Counted from the first letter of the stretch, positions 33,325-45,391 are shown. The stretch: 64,000 nt of DNA from Eucalyptus grandis (GCF_016545825.1 NC_052612.1:1302001-1366000), one strand, 5' to 3'. Numbers and translations are program-made. The notes: generated by a model not told the origin, from the letters alone.

Positions 33325-35590
33325 TCAGAAAGAAAACGCGCCGCGTTGACGAATTGACACTACACGATTCACAAAACCCCTTTCCCCCAAAGCCACAGCC
33401 ATTAGCCCGACAATTACCAAATGAATACGAGCCATGAATCTACTCCAGATCGTCTCCAACCCAAATTAAATTAACCCCAAGAAAACCCGATTAAACAGTG
33501 CAGCTTGACCTGTAGAAACCGCCGCCTCCGACCCAATCCGTAACGGACTACCAGATAAACAAATTTGAGGAATTCCTCTCTGCACAACCGACCCACACAA
33601 CTGACGCAGGCGACAAATATTTTTTTGCAAATAAAAAAGAGAATGTAATGAAAAGGCATTTGGGTAATCTAGCATAGTGAAATCCCCATATCCATTTAAT
33701 CTCTCTCACGCATTTTACTTGGATTTCTAATCGACCCATATAAAGTTAATTAGGTCTCGTGGTGGTGCTCGGCCTGATGGCGCCACGAGGATGGGTGGTC
33801 TCAACGTGATGTGACTCCGTGGGTTGGTGCTCGTGCGGCTCTTGGTGAATCCAAGTCAACAATTGAATCTCTCTCTCAGAAGCTTCATTGAGTTTGCCTC
33901 TGGCCAAAAAAGCACCCAAAGTACAAGTTTTCCCCCTACCATGGGGAATTTCTCATACCACCGTGTCAAACAGATTGCTTAATCCAGTCTTTTTGTTTAT
34001 CATTGTGGATATATGTTATGATGGTTATCTCTCAATGTTAGTGATTTCTTTTGGTTGGATTGTTTTTCTAGATGTCTACAGGTTGTCACACAATTTATAT
34101 TTTAACGGTGGATATAATTTGAGATTTCTTATGGTATAAACCTTAAAAAAGAATTGGGTCTTTTGAGTTGACACTATGGTCTTTAGAATAGTTTGCAATT
34201 TTGGGAATGTGGAAGTTCATTTGTTGGTTCTTTGTTCCTTGTACATGCGAGCAATGTAATAGTCAGAATTAGAGTTGATTTTGAGGTCAAGGATGGAGGA
34301 TTGGAGAGTGAAGATTAGAGGATTTAAGGTGATTTGGCAAGCAGGTCAAGAAAATATCTACATCTCATGTAGATTGGGAGCATGTCAAGAAAATATATGC
34401 ATCTCCTGTAGATTAGGAAAGACTTGAAGATCTACGTAGCAATTCTTGTTTTTATATATATATGTGTATGAAGCTCGAGATGTGATATGTATAGCCCCAT
34501 ATTTGATGTTGATGGGCCATCACAAATTCGTAGGAGAACAGCACTAAGAAAGGTAATCATCGGATGGAACTTTAACTCGAAGAGAAACAGGGTGAGCCAA
34601 GCGAGTCCAATTGGGAGGAGGGTATTGAGCGTGTGAAAGCCACAACTTAGTGATAGTTACAGAAGCGGCACCAAGTCTTGGGGTCAATATAGGTGGGTGA
34701 CTTCGGAAGCGCTACCAATGGCCATGACTAAGTCTAGCATAATTGCCAAGTTCGCTCATGGCAGCTGTAGTGGCGGCAGCATTAAATCACAGTACGGTAG
34801 CTCAATTTGTCCTTTTACTCTCTTTTTCATCTTCTCCACGCTGTAAACAAGGCTTTGCTTATGGTGCCTAGAGCGCAATGTTGAAAGCCGTTGGTTCATT
34901 TTCATCATAATACGATACAAAGCATCTTGAGTTACACCTCAATGATAATTACATGAAATAACTATATTTACAATCAAATTGACATTTGACACGTTTATTA
35001 ATGTGTCATGCAACACGACACTACACGTCTAAAATATAAATTCTCACACATTTAATTACCCTTCTCGCCTAATTTGAACTTTGATTTAGCAAGGGCATTT
35101 CATCTTCAATCGAACAGAACAAACTCACTAACAGTACCTATTCTAATCAATCTCCATTGTGGAAATGGCTTCATTGATCTCCTGAAGTTCCTTCCTTCTT
35201 TGCCTCGGCAATGCAACGCATCACTGCAAGCACAGCAACATTCCCCATCATCATCACATTAAAGCTACCATTTGGACTATTATACAATCTCTATATGAAA
35301 GGTGTTCAAACGTACCTCATATATATAGTTTTTCCCTTTCTTTCCCTGGGATAGAAATAGATTTATTTTAAAAACCAAGGAAATGAAAACATTAAAATGA
35401 AAGATCAACCCTTACAAAAAAAAAAAAATGAAAGATCAACCAGATGGGCCAAGGAACTGCAAACATCCTAAAGTCCATTAATCCTGGCAAATATAATCAT
35501 GTATATAAAGCAGACACAGCTGCTTATCCAATGTGCACTACATTACTTCGTATGTTTCAGGCTATTAGCTCTTCAAAACACTCGCAGGTG
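33325..35590. repeat. Noncoding tail of unit 3
   Basis: I see no gene. The sequence is shared with 45392-47650 and, up to about 35100, with 56970-58520. Landmarks: 'aaccccaagaaaac' (33474), 'ttagtgatttcttttggttg' (34036), 'gaagttcatttg' (34211), 'ctttgatttagcaagg' (35070). It leads into the RRP43 scrap on the other strand. Confidence 0.6.
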
Positions 35591-35595
35591 GATTG

Positions 35596-37180
35596 TCATG
35601 TCATGTGCTGAACCACCATTTGCATAAGAAGCTTATCAACTTCCACAAGTTCTTGAATGTTCTACATGTCACATTGGACTTGTCCACTAACCAACCACGA
35701 GTTACTTTAAAGAACTCAAGATCCATCTTTTGCATAATTACTGGAGTACAGTTAGAGCAAGAATGCAGTTGACTCAACAGTATGAAAGCCATTAACCATT
35801 TAATCCCAATCGCATGAAACAGAGCCTCTAAGTACAATTCTCAAAAATGAAATGAGGAATAAGGAGAAAATAACCTGAATAGCCGAGGTATGTGCAAGAA
35901 CTGGCCCACCTGGCTTATAGAGAGAGACAAGTTGAGCAGATGAATTCAAAACCTCAGTTATGAACGTTTCCATTATGGACTCTTCTTCGAAAGTAGGGTC
36001 CGCCAAGATGTAGTTCTTGTGAAGAACGCAAGTCAGGGAAAACGGAATGCTTTTCAACAAGAGTTTTCTCCTCTCTTTTCGACAGGTTCTTTATCCAACT
36101 TTTCACCCTCAAGTTCCTTAGAGACCATCACCATTCTTCCTTCATCATTCAAAGAAACCACCGGGATATCCACTACAAGGTCCAAAACAACATAATTTAT
36201 CAAGTGATCATCTGGGAAGTGACACGAAATCCCCAGAAGAATAGAGGAAAAGGAAACACATAGCATCGATATGAGGATGCAATCTTTGGTACCACACTCG
36301 AAGAATATCAAAAGTGAGAGCGTAAACAAGGCATGACAGATCAGCAAAAGAACAGGAAAAAGCCTTTTGAATGTTCATCAAATGAAAAGTCATTGATAGG
36401 AACTAGATCTTCCTCAGATCATAAGTTTCAACCTGAGATTATTGCACTAGAAATCCAAACATCTAGGACAATGTTCAATAGAATCACGAAACTTTTCTTG
36501 AATTTTCAATGAAGCCCTTTAACTTCTTAAGAGATTACACGAGCAGTTTGTATATGACTCGTGCTCTTATCTATCTCATTGAAGAATAGAGGATTATTGA
36601 ACTAGGTCTTCCTTTATTGGTAGAAAAATGAGAAACCATGAAATATTTGACGTCAATGGCTTTCCTGGTCAGATTCGAAATCAGGCTAAGAGCACAAAGA
36701 AAGATTTGTTGATCACCATAGACTTTAGCAAAGGCAAGTGGGATAATTACGACTCTTCCTGCCTTAGGTGATTCATATTGCTTTTCTCTGTCAGCAACTT
36801 GTACCAAGTATCTCTTGGAAATGCAAATCAGTTGAGCTAAAGTCCATTCATAAGCAAATCACCTTAAGAATTTATTAAGCTAGAGCTATCTGACATTCAT
36901 AAGCAAGTCACACATCTTTTGCAATCATACACAACTGCAATTCGGAGCATGATCACAAGATGTAATATATTGAAGATCCACTTTATATCAACTCACAAAA
37001 GTCATCAACCAAGTTGTAGAATAGGCTATGCAAGAAGAAGAAAGCCAAAAATCAAGTTAAACAAAAATGTCACCATCTAAATTGTGAAGGATGAAATATC
37101 TTGCAATGAGAAAATGCAGCAACCGCTGAAAGCAAAGCAGCATTAAAAAGAGCTCCATCAGCATCAAGACAATATATATA
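35596..37180 (-). pseudogene. RRP43: RRP43-like exosome subunit scrap, unit 3
   Basis: The 3' part of a gene for an RNase PH-fold subunit of the RNA exosome (RRP43, EXOSC8) runs on the minus strand. Exon 37180-37105 gives YIYCLDADGALFNAALLSAV and AAFSH. Exon 36172-35875 gives DIPVVSLNDEGRMVMVS, then SIPFSLTCVLHKNYILADP, EEESIMETF and LVSLYKPGGPVLAHTSAIQ, up to a donor (CAG|GTTATT). A two-base excess of AG near 36075 throws the frame between EPVEK and RRKLLLKS. The first exon's donor is GC where GT is usual. A possible last exon (35671-35596) encodes IQELVEVDKLLMQMVVQ. Exons for the N-terminal half are not seen, so this is a truncated pseudogene. Confidence 0.8.
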
Positions 37181-37189
37181 CTGCAACAC

Positions 37190-37885
37190 ACGAAAAATAA
37201 ATGTAAGCAAGAACATTTCGAGGCAACATGTATGGTATTTATTGAAGTAGCTCTCCCAGCAAAAAGTTGCCCCCAGTCACAAGGTCCAAAGATTAATGCA
37301 CCTAAAGGGAAAACCCTGCACTCTATCCTAAATTACGCATGATAACATCTGGCATGAAGTATTACCAGGTACGCCACCCAAGCTGCTTTTCCTTTGATCA
37401 GGGATAGCTACTTCAGATCAATCATCCCAGAGCCGCAATAACCAAATGATTACTGATTCCAGCATCTGAATATTAACCAGCACATGACCCAAGAAGGTAT
37501 TAAAACATAAAATCGTTTTAAGAAACTGCAATATAATTGTCCGGGAATTAAATGACACAATGACCAGTGCCAAAGGAAGACAAGAAAGCACAAATCATGG
37601 ACTTGAGGGGAAACCTCATGACAAATTTAGTAAGGTATGTAGTATTAACTCTAACAGCATCCTTCGATGATAATCTACTACCTTTGAACCTATGGGTTAT
37701 TTTGTGACACAAATTGATCATAAGAGAATATATGGGGATCTAGACTTAGTAGAACCTATAGGAACCCTTCCAAGTGTACTTGCAAGGTATTTATCCATTT
37801 AATTTGATCGATTAGTTGTTGCGACCCATTTAGTCTATCCATTTAATTTGACTATATGAGTTGCAATTAATCAAATGGCTAAATG
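37190..37885. other. Sequence between the RRP43 scrap and the foldback element
   Basis: I see no gene or recognisable exon. It may be intron of the RRP43 source. No other unit has it. Short direct motifs ('tatccatttaatttgac' twice, near 37794 and 37840) are visible. Confidence 0.4.
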
Positions 37886-38207
37886 GGGGCCACAATGGGA
37901 AGTCCAACTTTTCCCTGTCCTCCAATAGATCCAACTTTTGCGGAAAATCTATCTTTTAGTCTAACTTTAGTCGGAAAAAGTCGAAAAACCAAGACTCTAA
38001 AGGGGTGTTTTTGGAAATTACATCATTGTTGCGTCATTCTAAGCAGATGTAATTTTCAAAACATCCCCTCAGTCTTGGTTTTTCGACTTTTTCCGACTAA
38101 ACATCCCCTCAGTCTTGGTTTTTCGACTTTTTCCGACTAAAGTTCGACTAAAAGATAGATTTTCCACAAAAGTTAGACCCTACCGGACGATAGGTAAATT
38201 ATGGCCC
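37886..38207. mobile_element. Foldback MITE with internal duplication
   Basis: The outer ends (ggggccacaat and, reversed, ggggccataat) and the arms pair for most of the length; the arm core 'tagtcggaaaaagtcgaaaa' appears on the left once and in reverse on the right twice, because about 47 bp ('catcccctcagtcttgg' and on) is tandemly repeated at 38060-38150. The small loop is near 38020. There is no coding. It lies about 50 bp upstream of the TIR4 TATA box. Confidence 0.75.
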
Positions 38208-38258
38208 CGATTGAAGTCTGATTGGTGCGACACTGGAATCAACCTAAACGGAGCGTCC

Positions 38259-39316
38259 TATAAATGCCAGTGAGTCGCAGTCCTTCTAATCAATATTGCG
38301 CAAACGAGGACGCTCGCTCGGGTTGCTCCTACCCGCTTCTGCACTCATCGACGTCGCAGCTCCAGCCCGTGAGCGACGACGACGGCACTGCCCCCCCACT
38401 CCCGACGCCTGCTCCTCACCGCCGCCGCCTCCTTTCTTCCGACGAGCTGCTTTGCTGTACAAGCCGCGACGACCACCTCCGACGGCACTGCCCTCTCCTC
38501 CCGCCGAACCTATCTGATGTCATTCCTCTCTCTCCAAAAAAAAAAAAAAAATGCTCCCTCAAATTTGGGATTCTGAAGCTGAGAGCCTGTTTTGTACTGC
38601 ATTTCTTCTTCTCTAGGCCTTGATTCCTTTTGTTCTCTTGTTTCGCTGGGCCCGGCCCGGGGGGAGGCCGTCCTGTCCATCGCCGAACCTAACGGAGACG
38701 ACGCGGGTGCTCTCTGTCCCAAGCCGCTGCTGTTGCATCATGATCTCGAGCCTGTTTTCGTTCGCACGGCGTCCCTCGTGGCTTCGTCTTGCATCGCTAC
38801 TCCCGGCCGAAAGTCACTACCGAGACGAGATGAGACGAGCCGTGTCACCAATCGTCGGCCGAATTACCGCCGCGTGCACCTCGTCGAACCACCACCGTGG
38901 CCATCCTTTGCCAGGGAGCACCGTACCGGTCATCCGTCTAGCCGATTCCGTTGAAGTCCAAATTTGGCACTATTATCCTGTGAATCTAGGTAATATCTCG
39001 TCCGAATTTGTTTGTGTTTTTGCATGTGATTGTTCACTCTGAGCAGAAATCCACTTCGCTAAATCTATTTGCACACGCCTTCAGCTGCTGGATGATCTTT
39101 TTTTCTTCTTCTTTTTTCGTGTCTGTGTAACATTCAGTATATTCCCGAGTATCTCCGTCTTCATTGGAATATCGGTCATCTTTGTGTGCTCTGCCTTGGA
39201 AGCATTCCAAAAGCCTCAGCTCACTTCTTGACCAGGCCACGCCACACCAAGTTACCAACCTTTTTCCTTCTTCTTGGGGGAGAGAGAGAGGTCTGGAAGT
39301 AATACGCTTCCCAGAT
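38259..39316 (+). promoter_or_regulatory. TATA box and GC-rich leader block of TIR4
   Basis: TATAAAT at 38259-38265 is followed about 30 bp on by the first base of sequence conserved in all leader blocks (gcgcaaacgagg, from about 38298). The conserved block runs to the TIR4 ATG, with a likely donor (aatctag|GTAATAT) near 38988 and possible acceptors before 'ctcacttcttg' at about 39222. This arrangement suits a noncoding first exon and leader intron. Copies of the block stand upstream of TIR2, TIR5 and TIR6 but not TIR1. Confidence 0.5.
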
Positions 39317-39763
39317 ATGGCACACTCAAAGGCCAGAGCATCAGAAGTTCAGTACGATGTGTTCTTGAGTTTTAGTGGAGCTGATACTCGTTTTGACTTC
39401 ACAGACTTCCTCAATAGAGACTTGAATAATGCCGGCATCCGCGTATTCAGGGACGAAGATGCGATTGAGGTGGGTGATAAGATTGGTGAAACAATTCTAC
39501 AAGCTATTGACAACTCCAAAATCTACATACCCATCATCTCTCAAACTTATCCCGACCGTGAATGGTGTCTCATCGAGCTTGAACACATGATGTACAATGT
39601 GTTTAGGTCAAATGGCAAAAAAAGGATATTTCCCATCTTTTATAAAGTGGAACCTGGGCATGTTAAACATCGGACTCCACGCCCCAAAAATCTTTCCTCT
39701 GAAGAGGCTCTTGCAAAGGTTGGTCAAATCAAGGGATGGAAGGTCGAGGAGGGACAAAGGTAA
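39317..39763 (+). CDS. TIR4 exon 1: TIR-domain protein, intact
   Basis: This is an intact TIR domain: YDVFLSFSGADTRFDF, BB-loop DEDAIEVGDKI, KIYIPIISQTY, WCLIEL with the conserved Glu, IFPIFYKVEPGHVKHRT. Compared with TIR1 and TIR2 it lacks seven residues (21 bp) just before EALAKVGQIKGW, so the last helix is shorter but in frame. The donor at 39760 (AAAG|GTAAAA) overlaps a TAA that would end an unspliced 148-residue form. Exon 2 at 40331 joins in phase; the spliced product has 218 residues if exon 2 is read to its stop. It has the most complete set of expected parts: TATA box, leader, both exons. Confidence 0.88.
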   Translation: MAHSKARASEVQYDVFLSFSGADTRFDFTDFLNRDLNNAGIRVFRDEDAIEVGDKIGETILQAIDNSKIYIPIISQTYPDREWCLIELEHMMYNVFRSNGKKRIFPIFYKVEPGHVKHRTPRPKNLSSEEALAKVGQIKGWKVEEGQR

Positions 39764-40330
39764 AACTACCTTTAAGATGCCTGCCTAATTCTTCCTTTTT
39801 TTGGTTTTTGTTTTAGGGGATAAAACATTGCCCTATCAAATCATTTATTTTCTTCTTCTTTTTTAAATGGAAAATTTCGATAACCACTTCCAACTTCAAG
39901 TGCTACTGCTATTGAACTTTACAACCTCTACTCGAGACATCTTCCCTAATATTTCAGTTGTTACAGCCACTGCTGGCGCTGGGAACTTGTTACAGGTTTT
40001 GGGGTTATATAATGTCTTCCTTAAATTGCTATGTTCAATGGATGATGTTGAATTTGTCTGCATTTTCTCCCTATTACAAGTGCTGAAAATCTTTTCTAGG
40101 CTTAGCTATAAATGCCGAAATTTTGCTTGGACACCATGTGGTAGCCACTTGGTAATTTCAGCCATCATGTAGACCACTACCAAATAGAAAAAGGCATCCG
40201 GTGAGTTGAATTCTACTAAATTAGCTTATACTGATTATTCATTGTATTTAGATATTGTTTGTAACCACGTGCGATGTGTGGGTATGAATTAAATCTAGTC
40301 AAATAATGAAAGTGCTTTTGTGTATGGTAG

Positions 40331-40544
40331 CCAAGCAAAAATTGTTGATTTGGTCGTTCGGAAGGTTTTGGAGGAGCTAGGCAGAAAAGATGAGTCACAG
40401 ACTGAGCATCCGATTGAGCTTGATGACTTGACACAGTCACTTGAAGACTCTTATAATCGTGCAGTGATGGTACCATATTTTCTTCTTCGTCAGTATACAA
40501 TTGACGCACGTGAATGCACGGATTTGAAATTTGATTTGTTCTAA
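40331..40544 (+). CDS. TIR4 exon 2
   Basis: Acceptor gtatggtag|C gives SQAKIVDLVVRKVLEELGR, KDESQTEHPIELDDLTQSLE and DSYNRAVM, then either a donor (ATG|GTACCA at 40470) or a run of 25 more residues to a stop at 40542. The amphipathic VVRKVLEEL helix corresponds to the TIR to NB-ARC linker of plant receptors. No NB-ARC follows before the LINE scrap and purine block. Confidence 0.75.
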
Positions 40545-40934
40545 CCTCGGCTTGATGCTATAATTTGGTGAAACTACACAGATTGCAACAAGTTAAATGT
40601 TGTTCCTAAATTTATGTGGACAAAAATATATTTTCCGATCAATTAGTGTTCCTTCAAGACGTTCTTTTTAATTGGAAATGTTGTTTCCTATAATTAAATG
40701 AGTACACAAATACAAGTCTCATAAACTGTAATTTTTAAATTTATTTCTTGCTGTATAATTCATTGTTGGACATTGTGTGATGTGATGAGTGTTTATTTTT
40801 CCTTTTTTTTTTTTTTTTTTTCAAACTATTTGCAATAATTGCCCTTTTGAACGTTCACATTGTTGCGTACTTGCCTGCAGATTTTGAAAATGGTTTAGCT
40901 TATCCCCAACCTTCTCTAGTTTTTCAGTCTGCAT

Positions 40935-41110
40935 GACCATCAAATGTTACCTAAAATCTTGTTGCTAAAGCATTAGGACAGGAGGCTATTCTCCAAAGAT
41001 TGATTAGCAAAAGCATGGCTTTGTTAAAGCTCGACAGGTTCTCCAACCCCATTCTGCCTCCCGTTTTGTGCCTTTGCTAGTTCCTCCCATCTTCTCCAAA
41101 GTGTACTCAA
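40935..41110 (-). mobile_element. LINE reverse-transcriptase scrap, cassette 4
   Basis: This is the same scrap as at 27390-27600, more decayed: the minus strand keeps WEELAKAQNG and a damaged FNKAM region. It lies at the same distance from exon 2 and shares the flanking 'ttttcagtctgcatgaccatc'. Confidence 0.5.
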
Positions 41111-41744
41111 TTTCCATTTAAGAATTTTTCCAAAAAAAAAAAAAAAATCTGATTTTTCGCTCGATTGCCCTGCAAACAGAGACTGGAGTTCTAAATATTG
41201 ACATGGCATGGTTGGCAAAGTGCACGCGCTACTGTTTTAATAAGTATTTTTTCCCAGCTTTCAACAGTCTCTTTCCTTTCCTCCCCCGCCCCCTTCAAGT
41301 TTCGAAAATTCTTCCATACAATGAATTGCAAAAGATAGATCTCATTTTTTGGGACAGTGTATGAAATTTTACTTATTGTACCACCTTGACAACAGTTTTT
41401 GGTTGTCAGCAGGATAAACATTGCAAGATACAAAGTAATCTTTAGGAGCCACACGTGTCTTGATGTGGATCATTATATGAAGTACATAGATGTGGTAGTT
41501 TATATGTGCCAATAGGAATTAGTCAAGCTAAATGTTAGCACTATACTATTCAAAGAAAATTTTCTTTTCTTTTCTTTTTTATAGAAATAATTCTATTGAC
41601 CCCAATTTTCGAGTAACCGTAGGAGTATAAACAATATGTTCCACAAGAAACCTAATCTGTTCTATTAGATGATTAGTGAGAAAAGATTAGCATTATCTTA
41701 ATTGTGCAGTGCTTAAAACTTATGTGAAATTTCAATGCGGTCCA

Positions 41745-42085
41745 CGTGCAGCGGTATGCTGGAAGAGAGAGTCTAAGCAGAGGAAGTATAGGGAGAGGGA
41801 CGAGTCGAAGCAGTACTAGTACAGAGAGGAGATGGAGTAATCTAAGCATAAATAGGATGGAGGGCATGGACATGGAGGAGGCTAGTGTGAGTACAGGGAG
41901 GAGTGGAATCAAAGGGAGTCTAAGCATAAATAGGATGGAGGACATGTACACGGAGGAGGGCAGTGGGAGTACAGGGGGAGAAGTGGAAGCAGCAGAAGGA
42001 CTAGCAGCAGCAGAAGAGGGAGGAGCGGGAGCAGTGGAAGCAGCAGGAATAGCAGCGGGGAAGAGGAAGCGGGGGAAGCAGTGAG
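41745..42085 (+). repeat. Purine-rich block, cassette 4
   Basis: This block has drifted from those of cassettes 1 to 3 into repeated 'agcataaataggatggagg' and a GCAGxA-rich end (agcagcagaag). The forward frame is open for 112 codons with an SINRMEDMYTEEG repeat and an Ala/Glu-rich end. 52858-53222 is nearly the same. I regard it as low-complexity DNA. Confidence 0.65.
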
Positions 42086-42211
42086 AGGAAGTTTTCAAGA
42101 TATTTGTTTGGGGGCGTTCTTGGTGTGCCTTTTTTATGCATTGTGTTTTAGCCTTTCTCTGCTTAATAACAAGGAAACAAGTCGAGATGGGTTATGGATG
42201 CTTCTTTCATT

Positions 42212-42682
42212 TTTTGATCAGCATGGGATGGTAAACAGCGCTGTTCAAACTTGTAAGGAGAGTTCTATAGATTTGATAAGTATCTCAACTTCTGTAATTC
42301 AATCTCCTCTGAGAATTCTGATCCCGGTGCTTGTGGTCGGGCATATGGTATGAAAATATTTGATCTCAAAGAGTGGAAGAAGAGAAACATCATGGGAATA
42401 TATCATCGATGGCAGTAAATGAATGAGGATGGGACATTGTGGATAGTCGGCGTCTTACCCCCTGGATTGGTCACTTTCTACAATCTGACTAAATAGTTCG
42501 ATCAGAGGTGGCATGTGTTTAGACTCGGCTATGATCCAGCACTCAACTGGACAGAAATGGACAATGCAGCAGTTATTCATTACAATGGAAACTGTAAACC
42601 ATGGTTGGATTTGGCAGTCTCCAACTATTTTGTAAATCTACGATCAGTCTTGAAGGGGAACAATGCAGCTGTGTATGCATAA
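42212..42682 (+). pseudogene. GAUT1/4-like galacturonosyltransferase scrap, unit 4
   Basis: This is the same exon region as at 29470. Here the Trp after DLKE is intact (DLKEWKKRNIMGIYHRW), but a TAA follows Q (42416) and a TAG follows LTK (42494). HYNGNCKPW is kept. The different stops in the three copies show independent decay after duplication. The boundary sequence of the cassette (aataacaaggaaacaagtc) precedes it directly. Confidence 0.85.
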
Positions 42683-42696
42683 TATACCAATCAAAG

Positions 42697-43119
42697 AGAA
42701 GGAACTTTGCCATACAATTACAATTCAATTTGACATGCCTGAGAATTGCCGACACAGTCTCGCAGGTTAGAGAACTGTCCTCCAATGGAAGATGGCATGA
42801 AGTGTTAGTCCACTTTAATGAAGTGAAGTGAGCAGGAATTGAAATCACTGAGCATTCCATGATTAATTCCGTCGTCAAAGCTTCGTCAAAGCGTCTTTCA
42901 AAGGTATCAAATAAACAAGGGAAGTCCATCCATGCTTGTGTGCTCAAGCAGGGTCTTGACACATTCTCTTCCATCAGCAATTCTGTCATGGATTCGTACA
43001 TGAAGTGCAGGGACTTGGAATCCATGTTGGGCGCCTTCCGGTCAATACAAAGCAGGGACTCCGTGTCGCAGAATGTGCTCACTCGTAGGTTTCTTCATCA
43101 GGGGAATTTGGGATGAAGG
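42697..43119 (+). pseudogene. PPR protein N-terminal scrap, unit 4
   Basis: The reading LTCLRIADTVSQVRELSSNG, RWHEVLVHFNEVK, TGA, AGIEITEHSM, then QGKSIHACVLKQGLD, YMKCRDLESMLGAF, QNVLTRRFLHQGNLG, stop shows the same start as the unit 3 copy. It has an extra SSKRLSKVS stretch from a short local duplication. Broken PPR-like sequence continues to about 43300. Confidence 0.75.
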
Positions 43120-43339
43120 TTGTCATGATTTCGGCGAGCCCAAGTTGATGGATTCGAACCCAATGTCTGCACTTTGGTACTGGTTCTCCAGGCGCATATG
43201 TGGATGTTGATATGGAGCGAGCAGATGGACTTTCATATGCTCTTGAAGTTCATCAACGAGTGGAGTGGGCACATTGATCTCGATTCAATCTTAGAATGAA
43301 GAGACATTATGCAAATGTGCAGGGATAGTTTGTTCAAAA

Positions 43340-45391
43340 CAGAGATGAGCATGAAAAGGCACAAGGTTTCAGGATGTGCCCGCACAAGATATGATGAAGT
43401 ATGATCACCTGACTTAATGTGAAAAACTTCGGATCAGCATTTAAATTAGGGGGAAAATCTCTCCTTCCCCCGCCAATGAGGTGTGTTGAGGCCGTCAAAT
43501 TTATCACTAAAGGATGTATCATTGAGCCCAATTAAGTATGGAGATAACACGTTCCATTTTCTTTTCTCACAGGGGGATAATTGAGGCAAGTCCTGATGAA
43601 TGAAGACATGAAGCAAAATGAAATTGATTCAACACAAGAAGGTTCTATCGTTCCTAAATTAGTCCAATTCAAGTTTGAAATGCAAGTAACATGTCCCATC
43701 TCTTGTAGGACAAGGCGCACATCAACCGCGGGAGCGACGCCTTCTACCAAGTTGGCATGCTAAGGCCATCCATTTTGTTGTAAAGGATGTATATCGTTCC
43801 TAAAATGATTTCTAGTCAAGTGTGGAAATGACATGCCCAGTCTTCTAAATGTCTCTTTGAGAAGAGCATTTGAAAAGAGCAAGAATTGAACTTTGTGGAT
43901 TATCGTATGCAGTAAAGATGTTTTTCATAAATAAAATCAAGGCCATAGAGGCATTTTTCAAGCAATCCTGTCACTTTAGGTGATTTATGTCATGCATATT
44001 ATGCATATATCCTTCATAATATTTTCCTAACATGTGTCGTCGTCATTCTTGATAGGAAATGTCATACCCGAAGAACAGAAACACGTGAAGGGTAAATTGT
44101 ATCGAAACCAGTTGCTGATTTTGATACTGTTTCTGAGATGATTCTCTTTTCCTTTGATTTGGATTACATCAAACACTTGTAAGAGGTGTGGTACTATTCT
44201 GATTAGTGGTTCTGTTAACGGTTACTGATGATTATAACACAAGCTTGTAGGATTTTTTAGTAGGAAATGACAATGATAGTAGATGTTCCAATTAAAAAAG
44301 CTAGCGCAAATCGAGAAAGGGAAACAAATTACTCGTACTTTGAGCTGTTCGCAAGGTGATATGCTTCTTTTTGGATCATAACCATGAGGAGAAGAGAGAG
44401 CAGGGGGGTGCATTGCTAACTTGACAGTACCATTTGCTTTGTATCATCTATGTATGATGAGTTGCTGAGAGATTGTCTCCCCTCTGGTTGATAGAACTTG
44501 TTCTTCACATGCAGAGTCTTGACCGTATAAATATGTCAGCTTTTGGAAGGTACAAATGCTCAATACTAGACATGCAAGCTAGGTTGCTGTTAGACACGCT
44601 GGGGAAGAGTATTGAGCCTGCTTTGGTGTATCCTTGAGCATTAGTAGCTAAGCCATGGCAGGCATCCAGTGAAATGTTTCCTGGAATTGATCCTTGTAGG
44701 AGATATGCAAAGATAAAATTTGTTGGAGATATGTGAGATATGTGAAGATCAATTTGGGATCATAATTGATCTATAGTACTGTTTCAAAAATCAATTTAGG
44801 ATTAGATTTGATTTTATTTGATTTCATGTGTTGGGTCTTATTTCTTCTTTAGTTATATATCAATTGTATTATAAATAGGAGCGTATTCTTGTAAAGGACA
44901 ATTCATTCAATACAGAATACAGATTTCTCCCAAGTCTCTCCCTTTTCTTTCATTTTGTAACAATCCTGAAGCTCTTGCCGTTGAACTGGCACTTGTCCCA
45001 ACTATACAGGTACTTTCACCTTCATTTTGATTTTTGTTTGATCTCCTTGTTGTGACATGGAAGTTTGATCTGGCTGTGTTTTTGCCAAGGCTTGAGGCCG
45101 TTATTTTGATGACCATCTTCATGTCTGGTTTCTAAACTGAAATTCCTTAATGGGCACTGTGATGGTGAAATTAATAAGCTTTTTAAGTAAAGAAACGTAG
45201 CTTTTGCTGAAAAAGTGATTGCCCAGATATCTTTTGACTTTCAAATGATGCTATGTAAGAAATATATCAAGATCGTCAAAGGTGTCTCGCAGGCTTATGT
45301 TGATGCAGTTCTGGCTTCCCATTTTAAAATCGTTCCCAAACCACAAGAACATAACCACAATCAAAAGGCGCCAGCAGCGAATTTAATTTAG
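43340..45391 (+). pseudogene. Gene X, unit 4 copy
   Basis: The same exon pieces as in unit 3 occur: FQDVPAQDMM (43370), the ALYHLCMMSC region (44440-44520), LLLDTLGKSIEPALVYP (44585-44640, broken by TGA), KALAVEPALVPTIQ-like sequence after the solo LTR, and KGVSQAYVDAV (45280). About 0.4 kb between the last two exons is deleted, fusing 'aagat' to 'cgtcaaagg' and removing the duplicated TVK exon. Confidence 0.5.
44695..44962 (+). mobile_element. Solo LTR (Copia-like), unit 4
   Basis: This is the same insertion as in unit 3, between ATCCT (44690-44694) and ATCCT (44963-44967). It opens TGTAGGAGATATG and ends TTTGTAACA. TATA-like 'ttataaatagga' is near 44870. As the site is identical to that in units 3 and 5, the insertion predates the duplication of these units. 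Confidence 0.8.

Noticed and set aside
39164..39316. An earlier start for TIR4 (and at 9599 for TIR2), giving an N-terminal extension
   Set aside because: The extension is not conserved in frame among copies, falls in the leader with candidate splice sites, and MAHSK-type starts are common to all six.
41746..42084. A 112-codon frame with SINRMEDMY repeats as a real protein
   Set aside because: It is the purine-rich block; the same block in cassettes 1 to 3 encodes unrelated sequence, so there is no constraint on the protein.
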